Shown piece after piece: positions 1 to 5,318 of a DNA stretch of 6,274 nt (the stretch's first letter is position 1; each line of letters starts with the position of its first letter). The DNA comes from Nitrospirota bacterium (GTDB taxonomy: Bacteria; Nitrospirota; UBA9217): contig JAFNGD010000198.1 in NCBI GenBank assembly GCA_017885365.1, forward strand, positions 1-6,274, written 5' to 3'. Made by a program: the position numbers and the translations under genes. The notes below the pieces were generated by a model. That model had not been told where the DNA came from. It worked only from the letters and a program-made list of their open reading frames with translations, and did no database searches.

Positions 1-788
1 AGGACCTCGCCGAGCTCCTGCAGCCGGACCGGCGAGCCTCCCCGGTAGGCAACGATGACGGGGCGGTACGCCTTCGCGTCGTTCAGCTGGCCCGTGGTCT
101 GCACGGTGAATGCCTGGTTCGTACCGTAGAGCGTCCCGGTCGGGAGGTTCGTGTTCGCATTGGCGACCGCGTTGGCCACTTCATCGATCCCGATCCCCTT
201 GCCGGCGAGCGCGCGAGGGTTCAGCCGCACCCGCACCGCGTATTTCTGGGAGCCGAAGACCTGGACCTGGGCGACCCCGCTGATCATCGAGACGCGCTGG
301 GCGATCAGGGTCTGGGCGTAATCATCAACGGCCGAGAGCGGCAGCGTGGGAGAGCTGAGCGCGAGATAGAGCACCGGCTGGTCCGCCGGGTTCACCTTGC
401 GGTACGACGGCGGGCTCGGCATGTTCTGGGGAAGCTGCTTCAGCGCGCCGGCGATCGCAGAGTTCACGTCCTGGGCAGCCGCGTCGATGTTGCGGCTCAG
501 GTTGAACTGAATATTGATCTGCGTAAGCCCCTGAGCATTGATCGATGTCATGGAGTCGATGCCCGCGATGGTCGAGAACTGTTTCTCCAGAGGTGTTGCC
601 ACGGCCGAGGCCATGGTCTCCGGACTCGCGCCGGGCACGCTCGCGGAGACCACAATGTTCGGGAAATCGACATTCGGCAGGTCGGAGACCGGCAAGAGCC
701 GGTACCCGGCGATGCCCACGAACAGGATGGAGAGCATGACCAGGGTGGTCATGACGGGACGGCGTATGAAGATCTCGGAAATGTTCAT
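1..788 (-). CDS. RND efflux transporter, inner-membrane pump subunit (HAE1/MdtB-MdtC-like), N-terminal part
   Basis: This is the first 262 codons of a proton-driven RND multidrug pump; the rest lies beyond position 1 (the family is usually about 1,000-1,050 residues). Translating the minus strand from the ATG at 788 gives the typical start MNISEIFIRRPVMTTLVML, with the first transmembrane helix at about residues 12-31. The conserved periplasmic stretch DLPNVDFPNI (36-45), PGASPETM (52-59) and ATPLEKQF (64-71) follows. Further porter-domain signatures are KVNPADQPVL (131-140) and ISGVAQVQVFG (169-179), closest in style to MdtB/MdtC from memory. The proton-relay residues of the membrane domain lie outside the window. 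A GGG-containing ribosome binding site (793-798) sits 4 bases before the start and abuts the repeat element filling the upstream gap. The adaptor and channel genes upstream on the same strand make this the pump of a tripartite system. The substrate cannot be told from this part. Confidence 0.95.
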   Translation of the reverse strand, partial: MNISEIFIRRPVMTTLVMLSILFVGIAGYRLLPVSDLPNVDFPNIVVSASVPGASPETMASAVATPLEKQFSTIAGIDSMTSINAQGLTQINIQFNLSRNIDAAAQDVNSAIAGALKQLPQNMPSPPSYRKVNPADQPVLYLALSSPTLPLSAVDDYAQTLIAQRVSMISGVAQVQVFGSQKYAVRVRLNPRALAGKGIGIDEVANAVANANTNLPTGTLYGTNQAFTVQTTGQLNDAKAYRPVIVAYRGGSPVRLQELGEV

Positions 789-914
789 GGAACCCTTTTT
801 ACCGCAGAGACCGACAAAATCTTTGACACAGATAACAACGGATAAATAGCGTATCGGAACGGATCAGCGCCTTATTCCGTGAAAATCCCCTTCAAGAACA
901 GGAACTGTTATTTT

Positions 915-941
915 ACCGCAGAGATCGCGGAGACCGCGGAG
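915..941. repeat. 9-base tandem array, three units (ACCGCAGAG type)
   Basis: Three consecutive 9-base units read ACCGCAGAG, ATCGCGGAG and ACCGCGGAG, each differing from the next by one or two bases. The array is the internal copy within the 796-1110 element and is followed at 951 by the CCTTTGACAC motif. Confidence 0.75.
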
Positions 942-1078
942 GAACCAACGCCTTTGACACAGATAGGGCCGGTAATATGATTGATGTTCACAGACTAGAC
1001 CTCTTCGATCAGATCTTATCATAGTTTCTTTCAGTGTAAATCAGCGTCAAAGGATTCCCTTCATGGTGCTTCGCCGTC

Positions 1079-1105
1079 CTCTGCGCTCTCTGCGTGCTCT
1101 GCGGT
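1079..1105. repeat. 9-base tandem array, three units, inverted relative to 915-941
   Basis: The heptamer CTCTGCG occurs at 1079-1085, 1088-1094 and 1097-1103, exactly 9 bases apart, with two variable bases after each. It is the reverse complement of the CGCAGAG core of the array at 915-941. It forms the right arm of the 315-base element and ends seven bases short of the adaptor stop codon. Confidence 0.75.
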
Positions 1106-1111
1106 AAAAAA

Positions 1112-2284
1112 CTATTTCTTTTCCCCGGTCCTGGTCTGTGCCGTGCTCTGTGTACTCTGTGTCTCTGTGGCCGACTCCTGTTTCTTCTGTTCGTTCTTGA
1201 TCTCCACCTTGGCGCCCGGCACGAGGCGGAGCTGGCCGTCGGTCACGACCTTCTCTCCCGCCGCGACCCCCTTATCGATGACTGTCCAGTTGCCGTACAG
1301 CCTCCCCGGCGTCACAACGCGGAGCTCCACGGTCATGTCATCCTTGATCACGTAGACATACTGTCCCTGTTGGCCGGTCTGGATCGCCTCGGTCGGGACG
1401 ATGACGCGGTTCGGCTCCGTGGTCAGCGTCAGGACAACGTCCACGAACTGCCCGGGCCAGAGCGCCCGGTCCTGGTTCGGGAAGGTGGCTTTCAGGAGGA
1501 TCGTACCGGTCGTGGTGTTCACCTTGTTGTCGATGAACGTCAGCGCGCCGGTGATGGGCTTGTTGCCGCTCTGCGGGATGTTCACGTCCACGTGGAGATC
1601 CCCCGACGCCTGGTATCGCTTGATGTTCGCCAGGTCCTGCTCGGGAACCGAGAAGGTGACATAAATGGGTGTGACCTGGTTGATGGTCACGAGCGGCACG
1701 TCGTTGGCCTTGACGACGTTCCCCTTCTGGACCGCGATGGCGCCGGTCCGACCGTCGATGGGCGACATGATGGCGGTGTACTCCAGCTGGAGCCGGGCGT
1801 TCTCCACCGCGGCCTCGTCTGCCTGCACCACGGCATCGAGCGCGTTGGAGTTGGTTCGCGCCTTGTCGTACTCCTGGACGGAAACATAGCCCTTCCCCGC
1901 CAGGGCCGCATAGCGCTTTGCGTCCTCCTGGGCGTTCACGGCCTGGGCGCGGTCGCGGACCAGCGCGGACTGCGCCTGCTGGAGCGCCGCCTCGAAGGGC
2001 CGCGGGTCGATGCGGAAGAGCATTCTCCCCTGCCGCACGTCCTGCCCTTCGCGGAAGAACACCTCGGAGATCTCGCCGTTCACCTGGGACTTGACCGCCA
2101 CGGTGTTGTAGGCCTCCACGTTCCCGATGGCCTTGATCTGGAGCGGCACGTTCTTCTGGTCTGCCGTCGCCGCGACTACCGGCACGATCCGGGGCGGTGG
2201 CTGTTTGGCTTTGGAACAGGAGCTCGCGAACGGCGCGGCCAGGAGAAGCGAGATCGTTGTCAGGCGAGTGATGGATGGATGCAT
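1112..2284 (-). CDS. Periplasmic adaptor lipoprotein of an RND efflux system (membrane fusion protein, MdtA/AcrA-like)
   Basis: At 390 residues this matches the usual RND adaptor length. The N-terminus is a lipoprotein signal: TTISLLLAAPFASSC places a plausible lipidation cysteine at residue 23 (lipobox ASSC, slightly off consensus), anchoring it to a membrane from the periplasm. The first lipoyl half runs about 53-93 (GNVEAYNTVAVKSQVNGEIS, then FREGQDVRQG and LFRIDPRPFE). An alpha-helical hairpin covers about 95-167, and the second lipoyl half (YTAIMSPIDGRTG, KGNVV) about 169-203. Beta-barrel and membrane-proximal domains follow (VPTEAIQTG near 296-303, VVTDGQLRLVPGAKVEI at 346-362). The start is supported by GGAAG at 2291-2295, six bases upstream. 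The protein bridges the pump encoded downstream and the channel encoded upstream. The last roughly 20 residues (STQSTAQT region) are low-complexity and appear to be encoded by the CAGAG repeat family that fills the following gap. Confidence 0.96.
   Translation of the reverse strand: MHPSITRLTTISLLLAAPFASSCSKAKQPPPRIVPVVAATADQKNVPLQIKAIGNVEAYNTVAVKSQVNGEISEVFFREGQDVRQGRMLFRIDPRPFEAALQQAQSALVRDRAQAVNAQEDAKRYAALAGKGYVSVQEYDKARTNSNALDAVVQADEAAVENARLQLEYTAIMSPIDGRTGAIAVQKGNVVKANDVPLVTINQVTPIYVTFSVPEQDLANIKRYQASGDLHVDVNIPQSGNKPITGALTFIDNKVNTTTGTILLKATFPNQDRALWPGQFVDVVLTLTTEPNRVIVPTEAIQTGQQGQYVYVIKDDMTVELRVVTPGRLYGNWTVIDKGVAAGEKVVTDGQLRLVPGAKVEIKNEQKKQESATETQSTQSTAQTRTGEKK
1146..1169. repeat. CTCTGTG repeat units inside the 3' end of the adaptor gene
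   Basis: CTCTGTG occurs at 1146-1152, 1155-1161 and 1163-1169, spaced 9 and 8 bases. It is a one-base variant (C to T at the sixth position) of the CTCTGCG units at 1079-1103 and has the same orientation. On the coding strand it reads as CACAGAG units and encodes the T/E/Q/S-rich tail of the adaptor protein. Confidence 0.6.
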
Positions 2285-2304
2285 GATGGTCTTCCGTTAT
2301 CTAT

Positions 2305-2332
2305 CTTGAATTTTGGATCTTGAATGTTGAAT
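2305..2332. repeat. 7-base tandem array, four units of NTTGAAT
   Basis: The units are CTTGAAT, TTTGGAT (one mismatch), CTTGAAT and GTTGAAT, directly head to tail. The array ends about 20 bases upstream of the adaptor start codon and 10 bases upstream of its ribosome binding site. Confidence 0.75.
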
Positions 2333-2354
2333 GATGTATTAATCCTGTCGTTCT

Positions 2355-2382
2355 TTTGAATCTTGAATTTTGAATATTGAAT
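2355..2382. repeat. 7-base tandem array, four units of NTTGAAT (second copy)
   Basis: The units TTTGAAT, CTTGAAT, TTTGAAT and ATTGAAT are perfect apart from the variable first base. This second array has the same unit, unit number and orientation as the one at 2305-2332, 50 bases away, and ends 7 bases from the channel gene's stop codon (2390-2392). Confidence 0.8.
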
Positions 2383-2389
2383 TATCTTC

Positions 2390-3763
2390 CTATTCCCCCA
2401 TCGCCTTCAAGAGCGCGGCCTCGGCTATCTTATAGTTCGCCAGCGCCGCAATGTAGTTCGTCTTCGCGTTGGCAAGGCCCACCAGCGCGCTCGTCACATC
2501 GAGGGGGCTGCCCACGCCGGCATTGTACCGGCCGTTCACGATGTCATAGTTCTCCTGCGACTGCCGGACCGTCAGCTCGGCCACGGCCACGCCGTCCTCA
2601 AGAGCGCTCATGTTCAGGTACGCCTGCTGCACGTCCAGCAGGATGCTCTGGCGAAGCGTCTCTTCGTTGGCCTTCTGGGTGTTCAGGTTCTCCTTCGCTT
2701 CCTTCACCTGGTAGTTCGTGAGGAATCCATTGAACAGGGGGATGTTGAGGGTCACGCCGGCGCTCCACCCGCTCTTTTCGGGAACGAACTGAGTATCTGT
2801 GCGACCGTAGCTCGCATTGCCCGACAGTGCGGGATAGTAGCCGGTCCGGGCCAGGGAGACCGACTCCTTGGACGCTTCCTTCTTAGCCACGACGGACTGC
2901 AGGTCCGGCCGGTTCGTGTAGGCCCTCTGGACCGCATCCTGGAAGGTGACCGGATATTTCTGGAATGCGAGCATGTCCTCGATGACAAAGTCCGGGAGTT
3001 CCGGAGCACCCATGGCGTTCTTGAGCGTTACCCGGGCGACCTGGACTGCGTTCTCCGCCCGAATCAAAGCCAGCTTCGCGTTGCTCAGATTCACCTCGGC
3101 AGACGTCACGTCATACCTGGACTTGACGCCGGCGTCAAAGAATCCCTGGGCCTGATCGAGCTGGTCCTTGGTCAGCTTCACCGTCTCGATCGCCACTTCC
3201 TTGTTCTTCTCCGCCTGGAGCAAATTATAGTATGCCTGTTTCACGCCAAAGACCACCTGGCTCACCGTGTTCCGCCGGTCGGAACGGCTGGCGTCCTCGT
3301 TCAGACGCTGGATACGCACCGTGCTGGGGGTCTTGCCGAAGTCGTAGATGTTCTGGGTGAGCGCAGCGTTGCCCTGGTAGAGGTTCTGGGAGCCGTTGGT
3401 CGGGTCCGTGTAAATAGAATATTTGCTATAGGCTCCAGACAGACCAACCTGGGGATAGTAGGCTGATCGGGCCTGCCCCACCCGGGCGGCGGCCGCGTTC
3501 ACGGAATATTCCGCCGCAGAGATGGTCGGGTTCCGCTGAAGGGCGATATCGATGCACTGCTGCAGCGTCAAACGGTCGCCGGGCTTCATCTCGCCGGCCG
3601 TCGGAGTGACCGTTCGCACAGACACGACAGCCGATGTCGTGGCCGGTGACGTTGCCAGCGCATCTGCTGCGCGGGATGCCGAGGCTCCGGACCAGCACAA
3701 GAGCGTGCACACCGCGAACATCCCGACAGCGTACCGTTTCCCATATGACCGATCGTCTTTCAT
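2390..3763 (-). CDS. TolC-family outer membrane efflux channel (OMF/OEP)
   Basis: This 457-residue protein has the normal length of a TolC-like channel, which trimerises to form the outer-membrane pore and periplasmic tunnel of tripartite exporters. A signal sequence covers about residues 1-33 (basic GKR at 8-10, hydrophobic core 11-24, ASASRAADA region), without a proper lipobox. The two tandem OEP repeats are visible. The first begins at LTLQQCIDIALQRNPTIS (65-82) with ARSAYYPQVGLSGAYS (98-113). The second begins near FQDAVQRAYTNRPDLQS (274-290) with ARTGYYPALSGNASYG (305-320). The internal duplication shows again as FDAGVKSRYDVTSAEV (209-224) against YNAGVGSPLDVTSALV (413-428). The start lies one base after the tetR stop. 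Its ribosome binding site (AAAGG, 3771-3775) is embedded in the last tetR codons, so translation of the two genes is probably coupled. Confidence 0.96.
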   Translation of the reverse strand: MKDDRSYGKRYAVGMFAVCTLLCWSGASASRAADALATSPATTSAVVSVRTVTPTAGEMKPGDRLTLQQCIDIALQRNPTISAAEYSVNAAAARVGQARSAYYPQVGLSGAYSKYSIYTDPTNGSQNLYQGNAALTQNIYDFGKTPSTVRIQRLNEDASRSDRRNTVSQVVFGVKQAYYNLLQAEKNKEVAIETVKLTKDQLDQAQGFFDAGVKSRYDVTSAEVNLSNAKLALIRAENAVQVARVTLKNAMGAPELPDFVIEDMLAFQKYPVTFQDAVQRAYTNRPDLQSVVAKKEASKESVSLARTGYYPALSGNASYGRTDTQFVPEKSGWSAGVTLNIPLFNGFLTNYQVKEAKENLNTQKANEETLRQSILLDVQQAYLNMSALEDGVAVAELTVRQSQENYDIVNGRYNAGVGSPLDVTSALVGLANAKTNYIAALANYKIAEAALLKAMGE

Positions 3764-3764
3764 G

Positions 3765-4376
3765 CTATTTCCTTTCCTTCATGGTCCCGTGGACGAAGAT
3801 GTCCACGATCTCCCGGACCTCCCGGTCCATTTTCCCTTTTTTCGTGATGTCCAGTCCCCGCAGGAGCTCCTCGGACCGGAAGTAGGCGAAGAGCAGGCCG
3901 ACGAACATCCGGGCGCTCATCTCCGGGGAGACCTTCCGCAGAACGCCCTTTTTCTGGAGCGAAGAGAAATAGCCGGACAGCGTCGCCCGGAGCTCATCTC
4001 CCGTAGCGGTGTAGACCTTGCGGGCCTTGTCGGGATACAGGTTCGCCTCAGAGTACATGATCTTGATGAACGATTTCTGCTCCTTGAGGGTAAGCAGGAA
4101 GCGCTTCGCTATCGTCATCAGGGCCTCTTCGTAGGAGAGGCCATCGAGCTGGGGCTTGAGCTCCTTCAGCCGCGGCAGGAAGGTGTACTGGCCCAGCATG
4201 CCCTCGAAGAGCTTTTCCTTGGAGCCGAAGTGCCGGAAGAGCGTGAGCTCGGACACTCCTGCCTCCTGGGCGATCTGCCGGGTGGTCGCGCCAAGATAGC
4301 CTTTCTCGGAGACAAGCTTCATGGTGGCCCCGAGCAGGCGCTCCCGTGTGTTCGGTATGGTGGATGTCTTAAGCAT
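3765..4376 (-). CDS. TetR-family transcriptional repressor, probable regulator of the efflux operon
   Basis: This 203-residue protein has the TetR layout: an N-terminal DNA-binding domain and a divergent helical ligand-binding domain. The DNA-binding part is clear: TRERLLGATMKLVSEKGY (10-27), helix-turn-helix TTRQIAQEAGVSELTLFRHF (31-50) and then GSKEKLFEGML (51-61). Residues from about 85 onward form the ligand and dimerisation region, which is poorly conserved and gives no hint of the inducer. The ATG at 4376 is the only start that keeps the first DNA-binding helix, because an in-frame TAA lies at 4389-4391 and no GTG or TTG occurs before residue 19. No Shine-Dalgarno sequence precedes it, and the predicted leader is only about 7 bases. 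As first gene of the operon, with a palindrome over its own promoter, it is most likely an autorepressor that controls the pump genes behind it. Confidence 0.95.
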   Translation of the reverse strand: MLKTSTIPNTRERLLGATMKLVSEKGYLGATTRQIAQEAGVSELTLFRHFGSKEKLFEGMLGQYTFLPRLKELKPQLDGLSYEEALMTIAKRFLLTLKEQKSFIKIMYSEANLYPDKARKVYTATGDELRATLSGYFSSLQKKGVLRKVSPEMSARMFVGLLFAYFRSEELLRGLDITKKGKMDREVREIVDIFVHGTMKERK

Positions 4377-4379
4377 GTA

Positions 4380-4393
4380 AGTAGGCGCTTACT
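4380..4393. promoter_or_regulatory. Probable TetR operator (palindrome centred on GCGC)
   Basis: The 14-base sequence AGTAGGCGCTTACT is palindromic at six of seven base pairs, centred on GCGC. It overlaps the last three bases of the -10 box and covers the predicted transcription start. A repressor bound here would block RNA polymerase directly. Assigning it to the adjacent TetR protein is inference from position and symmetry. Confidence 0.65.
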
Positions 4394-4419
4394 ATACTAG
4401 GACACCGGATCGTTGTCAA
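4391..4419 (-). promoter_or_regulatory. Sigma70-type promoter for the tetR-efflux operon
   Basis: On the minus strand a perfect -35 box TTGACA (4414-4419) and a -10 box TATAGT (4391-4396, one mismatch to TATAAT) are separated by exactly 17 bases. Transcription should start around 4384, about 7-8 bases upstream of the tetR ATG. It lies between the terminator of the upstream unit and tetR, as expected for the start of a new transcription unit. Confidence 0.82.
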
Positions 4420-4456
4420 GGTTAAATCAAGGGCAAGAACATCTTCATTATTCCAT

Positions 4457-4491
4457 AAAAAAACGGGCACCACCTCTCGGGTTGATGCCCG
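4457..4491 (-). terminator. Intrinsic terminator of the ThiF-like gene / upstream unit
   Basis: Read on the minus strand, CGGGCATCAACC (from 4491) and GGTGGTGCCCG (to 4464) form a stem of 11 pairs including one G-U pair and a single bulged A. The loop is CGAGA, and seven T follow at once (4463-4457). It begins about 30 bases after the stop codon of the E1-like gene, so that transcription should not enter the efflux operon. No T run follows on the plus strand, so it appears one-directional. Confidence 0.9.
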
Positions 4492-4523
4492 CCTGCACAC
4501 CATATATTGTACAGATCCGCGGC

Positions 4524-5264
4524 CTACTTCGCGCAGTTCCCGCAGGTGGGGCAGTCCGGGTCCTTCCTTATCTTATATTTCTTGAAGTCCGTGGTCGCCC
4601 CTTCCCAGACCAGCAGCTGTCCCTTCAGCGTCGAGCCCGTGCCCGAGAGGTACTTGAGCGTCTCGAGTGCCTGGAGCGAGCCGATGACCGCCGGTGTGGT
4701 GCCGATAACGGGGAAGACCTCCTTCGGCGGAGCCTCGGGGAAGATGCAGCGCAGGCACGGCGTCTCGGGTGACTGGATGAACGAGAGGCGGCCGTCGATG
4801 CCCCAGATGCTGCCGTAGACCAGCGGGATCTTCTTGCGCCTGGCTGATTCGTTCAGGAGGTACCGCGTCGGGAAGTTGTCCATGCAGTCCAGGATGATGT
4901 CCGCGTCGCCCACCAGCTCGTCCACGTTCTCGGCCACGATCTTGTCGGTGAAGGCCGTGACGGTGATGTCCTGGTTCAGTCGCTCAAGCGTCATCTTGCC
5001 CGAGACGGCCTTGTTCGTCCCGATCCGGGTCTGGTCATGGAGGATCTGGCGGTTCAGGTTCGACCAGTCGGGAGAATCGAAATCACAGATGCGGATGTTG
5101 CCGATCCCTGCCACAGCAAGGTAGATCGAGACCGGGGACCCGAGCCCGCCTGCACCGGCGATGAAGACCGTGGCGTTCTTGAGCTTCTTCTGCGTGGCCT
5201 CGCCCCAGCCTTCGATCATCATCTGCCGGTTGTACCGTTTCAGCTCCTGTTCCGATAATTGCAT
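4524..5264 (-). CDS. E1-like adenylyltransferase, ThiF/MoeB/HesA family
   Basis: Proteins of this family use ATP to adenylate the C-terminal glycine of a small ubiquitin-like sulfur carrier (ThiS, MoaD or relatives) in thiamine, molybdopterin or related sulfur pathways. The 246-residue length is that of MoeB/ThiF. Visible motifs are the N-terminal RYNRQ (10-14), the nucleotide loop GAGGLGSP (37-44), and DFDSPDWSNLNRQILH (61-76) with the ATP-contacting Asn/Arg. The Mg-site aspartate lies in LDCMDNFPTR (125-134), and the zinc pairs are CLRC (170-173) and CPTC (238-241). The cysteine that sits a short way after the first zinc pair in E. coli ThiF and MoeB is absent: this stretch reads EAPPKEVFPVIGTTPAVIGS, with lysine at about that place. 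No carrier or rhodanese gene is in the window, so the pathway cannot be named. GAGGGGGAGG (5270-5279), 5 bases before the ATG, is a strong ribosome binding site. Confidence 0.93.
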   Translation of the reverse strand: MQLSEQELKRYNRQMMIEGWGEATQKKLKNATVFIAGAGGLGSPVSIYLAVAGIGNIRICDFDSPDWSNLNRQILHDQTRIGTNKAVSGKMTLERLNQDITVTAFTDKIVAENVDELVGDADIILDCMDNFPTRYLLNESARRKKIPLVYGSIWGIDGRLSFIQSPETPCLRCIFPEAPPKEVFPVIGTTPAVIGSLQALETLKYLSGTGSTLKGQLLVWEGATTDFKKYKIRKDPDCPTCGNCAK

Positions 5265-5318
5265 GTAAACCTCCCCCTCTGAATGAATACTAGCTGATGT
5301 CCCCAGCGCCCTTCGCTG

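Larger units (their letters stand above)
796..1110. repeat. 315-base intergenic element with 14-base terminal inverted repeats (MITE-like in shape)
   Basis: This segment fills nearly all of the 323 bases between the adaptor stop codon (1112-1114) and the pump start (788). Its ends are perfect inverted copies: TTTTTACCGCAGAG at 796-809 and CTCTGCGGTAAAAA at 1097-1110. A third copy of the motif lies inside at 911-923, in the left-end orientation. Each copy is followed on its inner side by a CTTTGAC motif: CTTTGACACAGATA at 821-834 and again, identical, at 952-965, and the inverted form GTCAAAGG at 1046-1053. The module 'ACCGCAGAG units, then CTTTGAC' is therefore present three times, twice direct and once inverted. 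I found no open reading frame, no transposase and no target-site duplication at the borders. As transcribed RNA the arms could pair into a large imperfect hairpin between the adaptor and pump cistrons. A mobile origin is inference only. Confidence 0.7.
2285..2389 (-). other. Intergenic spacer between channel and adaptor genes
   Basis: These 105 bases are AT-rich compared with the surrounding genes. They hold two four-unit arrays of a 7-base repeat and, at the downstream end, the adaptor ribosome binding site (GGAAG, 2291-2295). I see no terminator (no GC-rich stem followed by a T run on the minus strand) and no convincing promoter, so read-through from the channel gene into the adaptor gene is the simplest reading. 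Confidence 0.6.

Noticed and set aside
538..849. Plus-strand open frame of 103 codons opposite the pump start
   Set aside because: It lies antisense to the conserved N-terminus of the RND pump, and its methionine-rich product mirrors CAT codons on the other strand.
1012..1052. Possible promoter before the pump gene (TTGACG and TATGAT on the minus strand)
   Set aside because: The boxes are 21 bases apart, too far for a sigma70 promoter, and the -35-like part belongs to the repeated CTTTGAC motif.
796..1110. CRISPR array
   Set aside because: The repeated motifs are short, irregularly spaced, partly inverted and have no uniform spacers; no cas gene is present.
1094..2323. Plus-strand open frame of 409 codons opposite the adaptor gene
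   Set aside because: It is the antisense of a clearly recognisable adaptor protein. GC-rich codon use keeps it open, its product is rich in Arg/His/Leu/Val without any family resemblance, and its start lies within the repeat array.
3552..4400. Plus-strand open frame of 282 codons opposite tetR and the start of the channel gene
   Set aside because: It spans two well-supported minus-strand genes and the promoter, has no recognisable domain, and is explained as an antisense shadow of GC-rich codons.
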